Below are positions 1 to 7,079 of a stretch of DNA of 44,200 nucleotides, piece after piece. Numbering within the stretch: position 1 is the stretch's first letter; each line of letters opens with the position of its first letter. The notes under the pieces were generated by a model. That model saw nothing but the letters and a program-made list of their open reading frames with translations. It was not told the origin of the DNA and did no database searches. A program made the position numbers and the translations under genes. This DNA is from Hymenobacter terrenus (GTDB lineage: Bacteria; Bacteroidota; Bacteroidia; Cytophagales; Hymenobacteraceae). The stretch covers positions 1 to 44,200 of the forward strand of contig NZ_LATM01000035.1 of assembly GCF_000972495.1 (NCBI RefSeq), written 5' to 3'.

Positions 1-64
1 GACCATTGTGGCTACCACGTACACTAACCTGAAATTTGCTCTAGGGAAACAGTAATTAATGGTT

Positions 65-124
65 GTCCAGACCGGCCATCCACGATGCTCCACGCTGCAT
101 GATGGACGGCCGGTCTGGACTTTT
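65..124 (+). terminator. Hairpin, probable terminator of an upstream gene
   Basis: A 13-bp perfect inverted repeat (GTCCAGACCGGCC at 65-77 and its complement at 108-120) is followed at once by TTTT. The 30-bp loop contains a further imperfect pairing, so the whole element can fold as one long stem. It lies upstream of the pseudouridine synthase start, which fits a terminator for a plus-strand gene left of the window. The upstream gene is not visible, so the assignment is inference. Confidence 0.5.
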
Positions 125-167
125 CCGTATCAGCCAGTTACCGAACGGCTACCTTTGGGGCACAAAT

Positions 168-881
168 ATGAAGCTTCCCAACTTTTCCGACCTCGTTATT
201 TTCGAGAACGACGATTACCTCGTCGTCAACAAACCGCCCTTTCTGGCCACGTTGGATGAGCGGGTGGGCGGCGCACCCAACATGCTGCGCATAGCTCGTC
301 AGCACCACGACGACATCCAGGCTGCTCACCGTCTCGACCGTGAAACCAGCGGCGCGCTGGCTTTCGCAAAGAACCCTGCCGCCTACCGCCATCTCGCGAT
401 GCAATTTGAGAACCGCGAGGTGAAGAAGCAGTACCACGCTGCCGTGTGGGGTACCCCGCATTTCGACCACCAGCTGGTAGAACGTAGCATCGAAACTACC
501 AGCCGTGGCAAGGCCCGCTTAGCTTACAAAGGCAAGCCCGCCGAAACCTATTTCACCACCCTCGAAAACTTCACCCGTCACTCCTTGATATTATGCGAGC
601 CCATCACCGGCCGTATGCACCAGATTCGCCTGCATCTTATGTATTTGCAAGCCCCTATTATTGGTGACAAGGACTACGGCGGCGAAGATTTTTATCTCTC
701 TTCGCTCAAGAAGAAGTTCAACATGAAGGAAGGCGAGGAAGAGCAGCCGTTCATCAAGCGCTTTGCTCTGCACGCCTTGCATCTGCGATTTTTGGGCTTG
801 AATGGCGAGGAGATTTCTGTAGAAGCGCCCTATCCGAAGGACTTCCGGGTATTGATTGAGGCACTGCGGCAGAACCAGTAG
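168..881 (+). CDS. RluA family pseudouridine synthase
   Basis: Isomerises uridine to pseudouridine in rRNA or tRNA in the cytoplasm. The catalytic motif HRLDRETSG is present with the nucleophilic Asp at about residue 57, and the late GRMHQIRLHL motif is typical of the RluA/RluC/RluD group. The protein is 237 aa if started at ATG 168; the frame stays open upstream, but those residues overlap a hairpin and match nothing familiar, whereas 168 places VVNKPP at the usual distance. No N-terminal S4 RNA-binding domain is present, so this is a short form. It stands alone, 160 bp before the rplM operon promoter region. The target base cannot be told from sequence. Confidence 0.93.
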   Translation: MKLPNFSDLVIFENDDYLVVNKPPFLATLDERVGGAPNMLRIARQHHDDIQAAHRLDRETSGALAFAKNPAAYRHLAMQFENREVKKQYHAAVWGTPHFDHQLVERSIETTSRGKARLAYKGKPAETYFTTLENFTRHSLILCEPITGRMHQIRLHLMYLQAPIIGDKDYGGEDFYLSSLKKKFNMKEGEEEQPFIKRFALHALHLRFLGLNGEEISVEAPYPKDFRVLIEALRQNQ

Positions 882-939
882 TTTTATTTCTTCTGGCGGC
901 TGGGTAATCGGCTTTGCAGGAAATTATTACTGCCCTCCG

Positions 940-971
940 TTTGGCTATTTCTCCATAAATCAGTACCTTTG
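940..971 (+). promoter_or_regulatory. Bacteroidota-type promoter of the rplM operon
   Basis: TTTG at 940-943 and TACCTTTG at 964-971 are separated by 20 bp. This matches the -33 TTTG and -7 TAnnTTTG elements of the Bacteroidota housekeeping sigma factor. Transcription would start near 977 and give a leader of about 65 nt before rplM; the leader contains a small hairpin (CGAAG at 985-989 with CTTCG at 999-1003), which could serve ribosomal-protein feedback, although I cannot show that. Confidence 0.75.
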
Positions 972-1043
972 TGTCCGTTTTTCCCGAAGCGTATCCGACT
1001 TCGAACTCTTATTCAATAGTTTAGCATACCTTTTTTTCGACTC

Positions 1044-1496
1044 ATGGACCACCTGAGCTTCAAGACGACCCACGTCAATAAGGCCAACGCCCAGAAGAGC
1101 TGGGTTATCGTAGACGCCAGCGTGGCCCCGTTGGGCCGCGTTGCCAGCCAAATCGCTAACATTCTGCGTGGCAAGCACAAGCCTTCGTTTACCCCCAACT
1201 CGGACTGCGGCGACAACGTCATCGTTCTCAATGCCGACAAGCTGCGCGTAACGGGCAAGAAAATGACCGAGAAGGTCTACATCACGCACTCGGGCTACCC
1301 CGGCGGCCAGAAGCGTCGCACGGTGCGCGAGCAGATGAACCGCGATTCGCGCCGCGTAATCGAGCACGCCGTAAAAGGCATGCTGCAAGACAACAAGCTG
1401 GGTTCGGCGCAGTACCGCAACCTGTACGTGTACGCCGGCACCGAGCACCCCCACGAGGCGCAGCAGCCCGTGGCCATCGAACTGAAAAACCTGTAA
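1044..1496 (+). CDS. rplM: 50S ribosomal protein L13
   Basis: Large-subunit ribosomal protein L13 (uL13), 150 aa, an early assembly protein bound to 23S rRNA. The family's WVIVDA start, PLGRVAS, GDNVIVLNA and the YITHSGYPGG segment are all present in order. It is the first gene of rplM-rpsI-rpsB, 36 bp before rpsI, and is driven by the promoter at 940-971. ATG 1044 lacks a Shine-Dalgarno sequence, as usual in Bacteroidota. Confidence 0.98.
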   Translation: MDHLSFKTTHVNKANAQKSWVIVDASVAPLGRVASQIANILRGKHKPSFTPNSDCGDNVIVLNADKLRVTGKKMTEKVYITHSGYPGGQKRRTVREQMNRDSRRVIEHAVKGMLQDNKLGSAQYRNLYVYAGTEHPHEAQQPVAIELKNL

Positions 1497-1532
1497 GCCA
1501 CAACGGCTTGCTTTCTTTAATTTTTCCACTAA

Positions 1533-1919
1533 ATGGCAATTACCAACACCTCTGGTAGAAGAAAAACCTCGGTGGCCCGCATCTACATGCAGGCCGGGCA
1601 AGGGAATATCACTATCAACGACCGGGACATGAAGTCGTATTTCAGCAACGAGTTGCTGGAGAACGTCGTGAACCAACCCCTGGCAATCCTCGAGCAAGTC
1701 GGCCAGTACGACATCAAAGTGAACGTGCGCGGCGGCGGCATTTCGGCTCAGGCCGAGGCCATCCGTTTGGCTATCACCAAGGCGCTCGTGAGCGACAACG
1801 AGGAAACCCGTCCGGCTTTGAAGAAGGAAGGTTTCCTCACCCGCGACCCGCGCATGGTGGAACGCAAAAAATTCGGCAAGCGCAAGGCCCGCCGCTCGTT
1901 CCAGTTCTCGAAACGCTAA
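1533..1919 (+). CDS. rpsI: 30S ribosomal protein S9
   Basis: Small-subunit ribosomal protein S9 (uS9), 128 aa. The N-terminal GRRKTSVARIYM, the central RGGGISAQAEAIRLAI and the basic C-terminus ending FSKR, which reaches the P-site tRNA in known ribosomes, are all intact. It lies between rplM and rpsB, with 18 bp before rpsB. The rplM-rpsI pairing is the common bacterial arrangement. Confidence 0.98.
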   Translation: MAITNTSGRRKTSVARIYMQAGQGNITINDRDMKSYFSNELLENVVNQPLAILEQVGQYDIKVNVRGGGISAQAEAIRLAITKALVSDNEETRPALKKEGFLTRDPRMVERKKFGKRKARRSFQFSKR

Positions 1920-1922
1920 ACC

Positions 1923-1928
1923 AGGAGG
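1923..1928 (+). promoter_or_regulatory. Strong Shine-Dalgarno sequence before rpsB
   Basis: AGGAGG lies 9 nt before the rpsB ATG at 1938. It is a perfect anti-SD complement and stands out here, because the other start codons of this window have no such sequence. In Bacteroidota the 16S anti-SD is normally occluded, so strong SD sites are rare and may be regulatory. Confidence 0.8.
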
Positions 1929-1937
1929 AAACACATC

Positions 1938-2705
1938 ATGGCCCAGACAACCTATAAGGACCTGCTCGACGCAGGTGCCCACTTTGGTCACCTCACCCGC
2001 AAGTGGGACCCCAAAATGGCGCCGTACATCTTCATGGAGAAGAACGGCATTCACATCATTGACCTCAACAAAACGCTGGTTTCGTTGGATTATGCGGCCA
2101 CTGCCATTCGCAACATCGCGAAGAGCGGCCGCAAAATCATGTTCGTCGCCACGAAAAAGCAGGCGCAGGAAATCGTGACGACGGAAGCCGAACGGTTGAA
2201 AATGCCTTTCGTGACCGACCGGTGGTTGGGCGGCATGCTCACCAACTTCGCCACGGTTCGCAAGAGCCTGAAGAAGATGGCCACCATCGACAAGATGGTG
2301 AAAGAGAACACGGCCTACGCCGCTCTCGCTAAGCGCGAGAAGCTGATGATGTCGCGTGAGCGCGCCAAGCTGGACCGTGTATTGGGTGGTATCGCCGACC
2401 TCGGCCGTCTGCCCGCTGCCCTGTTCGTAGTAGACGTGAAGCGCGAGCACATTGCCGTGAAAGAAGCTCAGAAATTGGGCATTCCGGTGTTTGCTATCTG
2501 CGACACGAACTCGAACCCCGAATTGGTACAGTTCCCGATTCCTGCCAACGACGACGCCTCAAAGTCGATTCAGCTCATCGTGGGCGTGATTGGCAAGGCC
2601 ATCGAAGACGGCTTATCGGAGCGCAAAGTTGATAAAGAAGACGCCGAGCGCAAGGAAGCCGACGAGGCTGCCATCGCGGAGAAAACGGCTGCTGACGAAG
2701 AATAG
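1938..2705 (+). CDS. rpsB: 30S ribosomal protein S2
   Basis: Small-subunit ribosomal protein S2 (uS2), 255 aa. The N-terminal LLDAGAHFGH, IDLNKT, the WLGGMLTNF segment and PIPANDDA mark the family. An acidic and lysine-rich tail follows from about residue 230, a frequent variable extension. The start is fixed by a strong SD at 1923-1928. It is the last gene before a strong terminator, so tsf, the usual partner of rpsB, would be partly uncoupled from it. Confidence 0.98.
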   Translation: MAQTTYKDLLDAGAHFGHLTRKWDPKMAPYIFMEKNGIHIIDLNKTLVSLDYAATAIRNIAKSGRKIMFVATKKQAQEIVTTEAERLKMPFVTDRWLGGMLTNFATVRKSLKKMATIDKMVKENTAYAALAKREKLMMSRERAKLDRVLGGIADLGRLPAALFVVDVKREHIAVKEAQKLGIPVFAICDTNSNPELVQFPIPANDDASKSIQLIVGVIGKAIEDGLSERKVDKEDAERKEADEAAIAEKTAADEE

Positions 2706-2723
2706 TCCCTTCTTAGCTCTTTG

Positions 2724-2770
2724 AAAAAAGGGAACCTTCGAGTAGCTAGGCTCCGGAGGTTCCCTTTTTT
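2724..2770 (+). terminator. Intrinsic terminator after rpsB
   Basis: AAAAAAGGGAACCT at 2724-2737 pairs with AGGTTCCCTTTTTT at 2757-2770 around a short loop. The 3' arm supplies the U tract, and the A tract on the other side would let it work in both directions. It separates rpsB from tsf. Confidence 0.9.
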
Positions 2771-2774
2771 ATTT

Positions 2775-2852
2775 GTAGCGCGGACTTTTAGTCCACGACC
2801 CTTCCTAAAAAACAACCATTCACTTAATTCGCGGACTAAAAGTCCGCGCTAC
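2775..2852. repeat. REP-like palindromic repeat pair
   Basis: A 20-bp sequence starting GTAGCGCGGACT at 2775-2794 is repeated in inverted orientation at 2833-2852, 38 bp apart. Each arm is itself nearly palindromic (CGCGGACT, short loop, AGTCCGCG), so two small hairpins or one large one can form. A related element with the same layout lies at 6442-6525, which suggests a dispersed family. The right arm ends five bases before the tsf ATG. Confidence 0.75.
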
Positions 2853-2857
2853 TTCCA

Positions 2858-3694
2858 ATGGCCGCTATTACCGCCGCAGACGTAAACAAGCTCCGCACCA
2901 TGACCGGTGCCGGCATGATGGATTGTAAAAAAGCCCTGACTGAAGCCGATGGCGACTTCGAAGCTGCGCGCGACATCTTGCGCAAGGCTGGTCAGAAAAT
3001 CGCTGACAAGCGTGCCGAAAACGAAACGTCGGAAGGCTTTGTGGCCGTGGCCGTGAGCGAAGATGGTACCAACGGCAAACTGGTGGCCCTGGCCTGCGAG
3101 ACTGAGTCGGTGGCTAAAGTGGCTAACTTCCGTGAGCTGGTGCAGCGCATCTTGGATGCTGCTGTGCGCACCAACGCCGCTACCAAAGAAGACCTGTTGT
3201 CCGTGAAAGAAGATGACGGTCTGACCATTCAGGAGCACATCACCGACCTGACCGGCAAAATTGGCGAGAAGCTGGACTTGACCTACGTGACCCTGAATGC
3301 TGAGAAAGTAGCTTCGTACATCCACTCCGATAGCAAGAAAGGCGTACTCGTGGGCCTGAAGAACGTAGGCTCGGCTGACGCTGCTGCCGTGGGCCGCGAC
3401 GTAGCCATGCAAATTGTAGCCATGAAGCCCGTTGCCGTCGACAAAGACGGGGTGGATTCGGCTACGGTGGAGCGCGAAATTGAAATCGGCAAAGAGCAGG
3501 CGCGTGCCGAAGGCAAGCCCGAAGCTATGCTGGAGAAAATCGCTCAAGGCAAGCTGAACAAGTTCTACAAAGAGCAGACCCTGCTGAACCAGGAGTTCGT
3601 GAAGGATAACTCGGTGACCATCGCCCAACTGCTCGACAGCAAGTCGAAAGGCATGACGGTTACGGACTTCAAGCGTGTGGCTATCGGCGCTTAA
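2858..3694 (+). CDS. tsf: Elongation factor Ts
   Basis: Guanine nucleotide exchange factor for EF-Tu, 278 aa. The N-terminal UBA-like domain carries LRTMTGAGMMDCKKAL, with the family's TGAGMMDCK signature at about residues 15-23. The later DVAMQIVAMKP and the C-terminal QPFVKD-like LNQEFVKD segment are also in place. It is normally co-transcribed with rpsB; here a terminator and a REP-like repeat intervene and no clear TAnnTTTG promoter was found, so expression may depend on read-through or on the repeat. A terminator follows at 3716-3750. Confidence 0.97.
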   Translation: MAAITAADVNKLRTMTGAGMMDCKKALTEADGDFEAARDILRKAGQKIADKRAENETSEGFVAVAVSEDGTNGKLVALACETESVAKVANFRELVQRILDAAVRTNAATKEDLLSVKEDDGLTIQEHITDLTGKIGEKLDLTYVTLNAEKVASYIHSDSKKGVLVGLKNVGSADAAAVGRDVAMQIVAMKPVAVDKDGVDSATVEREIEIGKEQARAEGKPEAMLEKIAQGKLNKFYKEQTLLNQEFVKDNSVTIAQLLDSKSKGMTVTDFKRVAIGA

Positions 3695-3715
3695 TTGCGG
3701 CTTGTAGCTGAATTG

Positions 3716-3750
3716 AAAGCCCCGCTGGCGTAATGCTAGCGGGGCTTTTT
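3716..3750 (+). terminator. Intrinsic terminator after tsf
   Basis: AAAGCCCCGCT at 3716-3726 pairs with AGCGGGGCTTT at 3738-3748, followed by further T residues. It has a strong GC stem with a U tract on the plus strand. Confidence 0.92.
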
Positions 3751-3772
3751 CTTTAACTCTAATAACCCGCAA

Positions 3773-4081
3773 ATGGAACCGCACAGGAAGAGGGCGTACC
3801 GTTACTTGCTTTATCAATTCTTGCTTGATATTCGCACAACCCCTACACCAGACAGCTCCGCTCATTTGACTGACCAACAGTGTCGTAACATGGTCAATTA
3901 CTCAGGTGCGGTAGCCTATTTACTTCATAATTTCGCTTTAACGGCAGCTGAAGACTTCATTGGATTCGATGAGGCAGAATTTTGGCTTAGAATAGAGCAT
4001 TTCAGTCAAGCTATTCCGCAATTGAGCGTATTGCATTTCAAGAAGGCTTTTGAATTCGCTTTATCGGAACCACCTCACTGA
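3773..4081 (+). CDS. Hypothetical protein, small and AT-rich
   Basis: I do not recognise this 102-aa ORF. It starts at ATG 3773, just behind the tsf terminator. The protein is soluble-looking and probably all-helical, with many aromatic residues (a YRYLLYQFLLD segment near the N-terminus) and no signal peptide or membrane segment. Base composition is clearly lower in GC than the surrounding translation genes, which suggests recent acquisition or weak selection. A large AT-rich foldback lies about 80 bp downstream. It could be a real orphan gene; there is no family evidence. Confidence 0.55.
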   Translation: MEPHRKRAYRYLLYQFLLDIRTTPTPDSSAHLTDQQCRNMVNYSGAVAYLLHNFALTAAEDFIGFDEAEFWLRIEHFSQAIPQLSVLHFKKAFEFALSEPPH

Positions 4082-4161
4082 CCTTTTCGCCTTTGCCATA
4101 CCCCAAACAGGCCCTGGCGTTCTCGCGCACATTTATACGGCTACAGCGAGGCGAGAGAAAC

Positions 4162-4241
4162 GTGTAGACTTTTTTCAGAAAAAGAGAAATTCGTCTACAA
4201 AGGTGTAGACAAATTTCTCTTTTTCTGAAAAAAGTCTACAC
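4162..4241. repeat. 38-bp near-perfect foldback repeat
   Basis: Positions 4162-4199 and 4204-4241 are complementary over 38 bp with one mismatch and a 4-base loop. The arms begin and end with the octamer GTGTAGAC or its complement, so this octamer occurs near all four arm ends. The element is much richer in A and T than its neighbours. It could be a MITE-like foldback element, or a bidirectional terminator between the plus-strand ORF at 3773 and the minus-strand gene at 4286. Confidence 0.8.
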
Positions 4242-4285
4242 CTGGAGAAAGCTGACTTACCCGAAAAGCAAATTCCTACACCGCT

Positions 4286-5392
4286 TTATTGGCTACTCTT
4301 TTGCCAGGCCCTCACCCGCGCTTTGGCGTTTTGGCGGATGTTCATGTAGAACAGGCCGTAATCGGCGATATGGAAGGAGTGGCGCAGCTCGGGGCGGCCA
4401 GGGAGCAGGAAGCGGGGGTAGCCACCGGGCTTGGGTGGGGTTATCCAGAGCAGGCCGTGGTGGATTTGGGCGCTGGTGACGTGTGGGTCGATGCGTTTGA
4501 AGTCCTGGTTGACGCCGCCGCGGTTGAGGGTGGCGGGGGCTAGCAGGGTGTCGAGTTGCCAGGTGAGGGGATTGGTAACGGCGAAGGAATGGAAGGGTGG
4601 ATAATCGTTGGCGGTGGCGACGGAATTATAGGCGATGAAGCAGCCGGTGGCGAGGGAATCGGCGCAGGGGCGAATGGTTTGGTACTCGTCGGGCTTCACT
4701 TTGTAGCCAATGAGGTAGGCGGCCACGAGCTGACGGCGTAACTTGGGGTCGTGGTCGAAGAAGTCGTGAAGCAGGCGGGTGGCGTGGGCAGTGCCCTGGC
4801 TGTGGCCGGCAATGATGAGGGGGCGGCCCTGATTGTAGTGCGCGAGGTAGTACTGGAAGGCTGCTTTTACGTCGATATAAGCAAGGTCGAGGGCGGCCTG
4901 GCCGTTGGTGGTCTGCTCATCGAAGAAGGAATAGAGCGTGGCCTGGCGGTAGCGGGGGGCGTAGATGCGCCCGGCCGCGTTGAAGGCCGTGGCCTGGTGG
5001 CGGATAGCGCTACGGTCGGTGTAGCGGTTGAGCCGGGGCCTGCTGACGTCGGCATTCCAAGCCTTGTACCAATAGTAGGTGGTGGGGTGAACGAAGAATA
5101 CATCGGCGGCGGCGGTGGCTTGCTCGTCGCGCAGGCCGGAGTTTTTGGGCACGGCGTCGGCAGAATCGCGGCGGGTGGGCAGGCCCGCCCAACAACTATC
5201 CTGCGCATAGTCGGGACCGGGAGCCGGATGGTAAGCCGTAAAATCGTGGCTCGGCTTGATGAGAGTAAGGCAGGATGTAAGGGGCAGCAGGCTCAATACG
5301 GCCCAAACGACAAAGCTCACAAGGCACCCTCGACGCTGGCTTGCTCCCCTGAAAGGAGGGGAAGCCCTACGGCTTTGATTAGAATTACTCAT
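4286..5392 (-). CDS. DUF3089 alpha/beta-hydrolase-like lipoprotein
   Basis: A 368-aa protein of the DUF3089 group, an alpha/beta-hydrolase fold of unknown substrate. The nucleophile elbow GHSQGT is visible at about residues 197-202, preceded by VFFVHPTTYYW and followed by AYLIGYKV, which are typical of the family. A hydrophobic segment ends at PLTSC, a plausible lipobox, so the protein would be anchored to a membrane. The residues before that segment are arginine-rich and are encoded across a small GC hairpin (TCCCCT at 5345-5350 with AGGGGA at 5357-5362), so the true start may be internal. It follows the 5415-6431 gene by 22 bp on the same strand and is probably co-transcribed with it. Confidence 0.85.
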   Translation of the reverse strand: MSNSNQSRRASPPFRGASQRRGCLVSFVVWAVLSLLPLTSCLTLIKPSHDFTAYHPAPGPDYAQDSCWAGLPTRRDSADAVPKNSGLRDEQATAAADVFFVHPTTYYWYKAWNADVSRPRLNRYTDRSAIRHQATAFNAAGRIYAPRYRQATLYSFFDEQTTNGQAALDLAYIDVKAAFQYYLAHYNQGRPLIIAGHSQGTAHATRLLHDFFDHDPKLRRQLVAAYLIGYKVKPDEYQTIRPCADSLATGCFIAYNSVATANDYPPFHSFAVTNPLTWQLDTLLAPATLNRGGVNQDFKRIDPHVTSAQIHHGLLWITPPKPGGYPRFLLPGRPELRHSFHIADYGLFYMNIRQNAKARVRAWQKSSQ

Positions 5393-5414
5393 GCTGTAAT
5401 GCTAGCGCCGCTGC

Positions 5415-6431
5415 TCAGGCCTCATCTGGGACGGGTGGCCACTGTTTCAGTTCCCGAGGGTGGCCGGCTTCGTCGTATAAGAGGCTCAGAGGTTCAGCGG
5501 GTTTTTGGACTACGTCGGCGAGAGTAATGCCCCAGCGCTGCCACATTTCGGCCAGGGTTTGGGCATAAGCGCCATTTTCCCAGGGGTTGAAAATGGCGCT
5601 GGTAACGTCGTCGAGCAGCGCGTCGAATACCAGCTGGGTATCGCCGGGGCGCGGGGGGCGGGGGTAAATGTCGGGCACGACGTGGAGCAGATGAGCACCG
5701 TAGTACACGCGGGCCTTAAACTCGGCTATTTGCACGGGGTGCAGGGGCCGCTGGGCATCGGCGTACACGCGGCGCATGGCCCGGCCAATCAATCCAATAT
5801 CGACCAAACAGGCTACTAAGACGGTTTTATCAAGTTTGATACTGAAAACCAGGGTATTTAGGTCGTCATCGTATTCAAAAGGAATAATGTCTTGGGTGGG
5901 GTCGGCTTCGAGGACGAAGACGGAGCCGGGCACGAAATCGGCGTATTCAGTGGGCACGCGCAGGCCTTGCAGCAACTGAAAAAACGCCTGGAAGCGCCGC
6001 ACTAGAGCCGCGTTTTCGGCCAGCGGGTATTTGGGCTTTATCAGCGGCTCGAACTCGTTCAGCAGCTCGGTGATGAAAACGCCGTAGAACATTTTGCCCA
6101 GCCACAGAAATAGCGTGTCGTCGCCCAAGGCACGGAGGGCGGCGGGACCTTGCGCGGCAGCTGTCTCAATCAGGCGTTCCAGCTCCTCGACGCGCTGGCG
6201 GGCGGCCGGGCTGGCGGGCAGACGCAAATCGCGCAGGAGAACGGTACGCTGGTCGAGCAGCTGAATGGGCCGGTCGGCTAGGCTGTAGCGGGCCTGTAGC
6301 CACTCGGCAAAGACCGGAATAGTATCGTCGGGGCCAACGGGCTGGCCACTGAGAAAGCAAATATTAGGGCCGAAACGCATTCCATCGAAGGGGTCGTAGG
6401 GAATGAGGTCGGCGGGTGTGAGCTGAGGCAT
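5415..6431 (-). CDS. Conserved-looking hypothetical protein
   Basis: I do not recognise this 338-aa protein. It is acidic, has no signal peptide or clear membrane span, and contains a cysteine motif RFGPNICFLSGQPV near the N-terminus and a helical central part. The composition and codon usage match those of neighbouring genes, so it is very likely real. It is the first gene of a two-gene operon with the DUF3089 lipoprotein. A REP-like palindrome lies just upstream, and TACGTTTC, close to the -7 consensus, sits immediately before the ATG on the minus strand. Confidence 0.75.
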   Translation of the reverse strand: MPQLTPADLIPYDPFDGMRFGPNICFLSGQPVGPDDTIPVFAEWLQARYSLADRPIQLLDQRTVLLRDLRLPASPAARQRVEELERLIETAAAQGPAALRALGDDTLFLWLGKMFYGVFITELLNEFEPLIKPKYPLAENAALVRRFQAFFQLLQGLRVPTEYADFVPGSVFVLEADPTQDIIPFEYDDDLNTLVFSIKLDKTVLVACLVDIGLIGRAMRRVYADAQRPLHPVQIAEFKARVYYGAHLLHVVPDIYPRPPRPGDTQLVFDALLDDVTSAIFNPWENGAYAQTLAEMWQRWGITLADVVQKPAEPLSLLYDEAGHPRELKQWPPVPDEA

Positions 6432-6441
6432 AGAAACGTAA

Positions 6442-6525
6442 TAGCGCGAACTTTGCGGTTCACGCCGTCCTACTGGGGGAGAAATCCTCCCAGCGGGGCG
6501 ACGCGGAACTACAAAGTTCGCGCTA
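6442..6525. repeat. REP-like palindromic repeat pair, second copy
   Basis: TAGCGCGAACTTTG at 6442-6455 is repeated in inverted orientation at 6512-6525. As in the element at 2775-2852, each arm is close to a palindrome (CGCGAACT, loop, AGTTCCGCG), and the outer ends share TAGCGCG. The middle holds another hairpin, near CTGGG and CCCAG around 6473-6493. It lies between two minus-strand genes, 11 bp before the start of the downstream one. Confidence 0.7.
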
Positions 6526-6544
6526 CGGCGGTTAGCAAGCGAGG

Positions 6545-6946
6545 CTAGCGCGAGAGCGACGAGCCAGCCTTGATGAGCAGCTTACTCAGGTTGCTGAGGG
6601 GAACCTGATATTCACCAGCAGCTTCGTCGGCAACTTTGGCGGTTTCGGCGCCAAGCGTCGCCAGGATTTCGGCAATGTCGTGGGCGGGCGTTTTGGCGTC
6701 GGCCAACAAGGTATTGAGCTGAGCCAGTTCTTGTTTGATTTTGGCCAGGCCAGGGCGGTCTGACGCAGCCAATACGGCTTCCCAACGGTCGATTTCAATT
6801 CGGCCCTGCTCGCCGGCATTGGCGGGAGTGCTGGCGGTGAGGAAGGTTATGGTGTCGTCGAGAAGAGCCGAGTTTTGCTGGTCGCTCACGGCCATGGGCA
6901 CTTCGGGAGTGGCAGGCGTTTGCGGAGTGTTGCTGGTGGAATCCAT
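6545..6946 (-). CDS. Hypothetical helical protein
   Basis: This 133-aa protein is not recognised. It has a Pro/Thr-rich N-terminus, no signal peptide, and a body predicted by eye as helical (AKIKQELAQLNTLL, EILATLGAETAKVADEAAG). It reads like a small cytoplasmic protein of regular composition. TAACTTTT at about 7000-7007 on the minus strand is one base off the -7 consensus and could be its promoter. It diverges from the lipoprotein gene at 7080. Confidence 0.65.
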   Translation of the reverse strand: MDSTSNTPQTPATPEVPMAVSDQQNSALLDDTITFLTASTPANAGEQGRIEIDRWEAVLAASDRPGLAKIKQELAQLNTLLADAKTPAHDIAEILATLGAETAKVADEAAGEYQVPLSNLSKLLIKAGSSLSR

Positions 6947-7019
6947 GGGAATGCGATGTAAGAGAGTTTCGTGAGGGCTATACTAGCGCTTAAGCCAAAA
7001 AGTTAGCCAGCGCGTAAGT

Positions 7020-7049
7020 GGGTTACCTTTCAGACAACTTTTGATTAAA
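7020..7049 (+). promoter_or_regulatory. Shared upstream motif, copy 1
   Basis: GGGTTACCTTTCA at 7020-7032, nine bases, then TGATTAAA at 7042-7049. The same two blocks with the same nine-base spacing recur at 9315-9344 before another small lipoprotein. TACCTTTC differs by one base from the -7 element TAnnTTTG, so this is probably a promoter plus a conserved initially transcribed region. Confidence 0.6.
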
Positions 7050-7079
7050 CGATATTCTTCAACTCAACTCGATTTTCTC

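Noticed and set aside
960..2450. Long minus-strand open frame (496 codons) opposite the ribosomal protein genes
   Set aside because: It is antisense to rplM, rpsI and rpsB, which are certain, and its translation is His/Val/Leu-biased shadow sequence without a domain.
2849..3877. Minus-strand open frame opposite tsf
   Set aside because: Shadow of tsf on the other strand; no family features and it crosses the tsf terminator.
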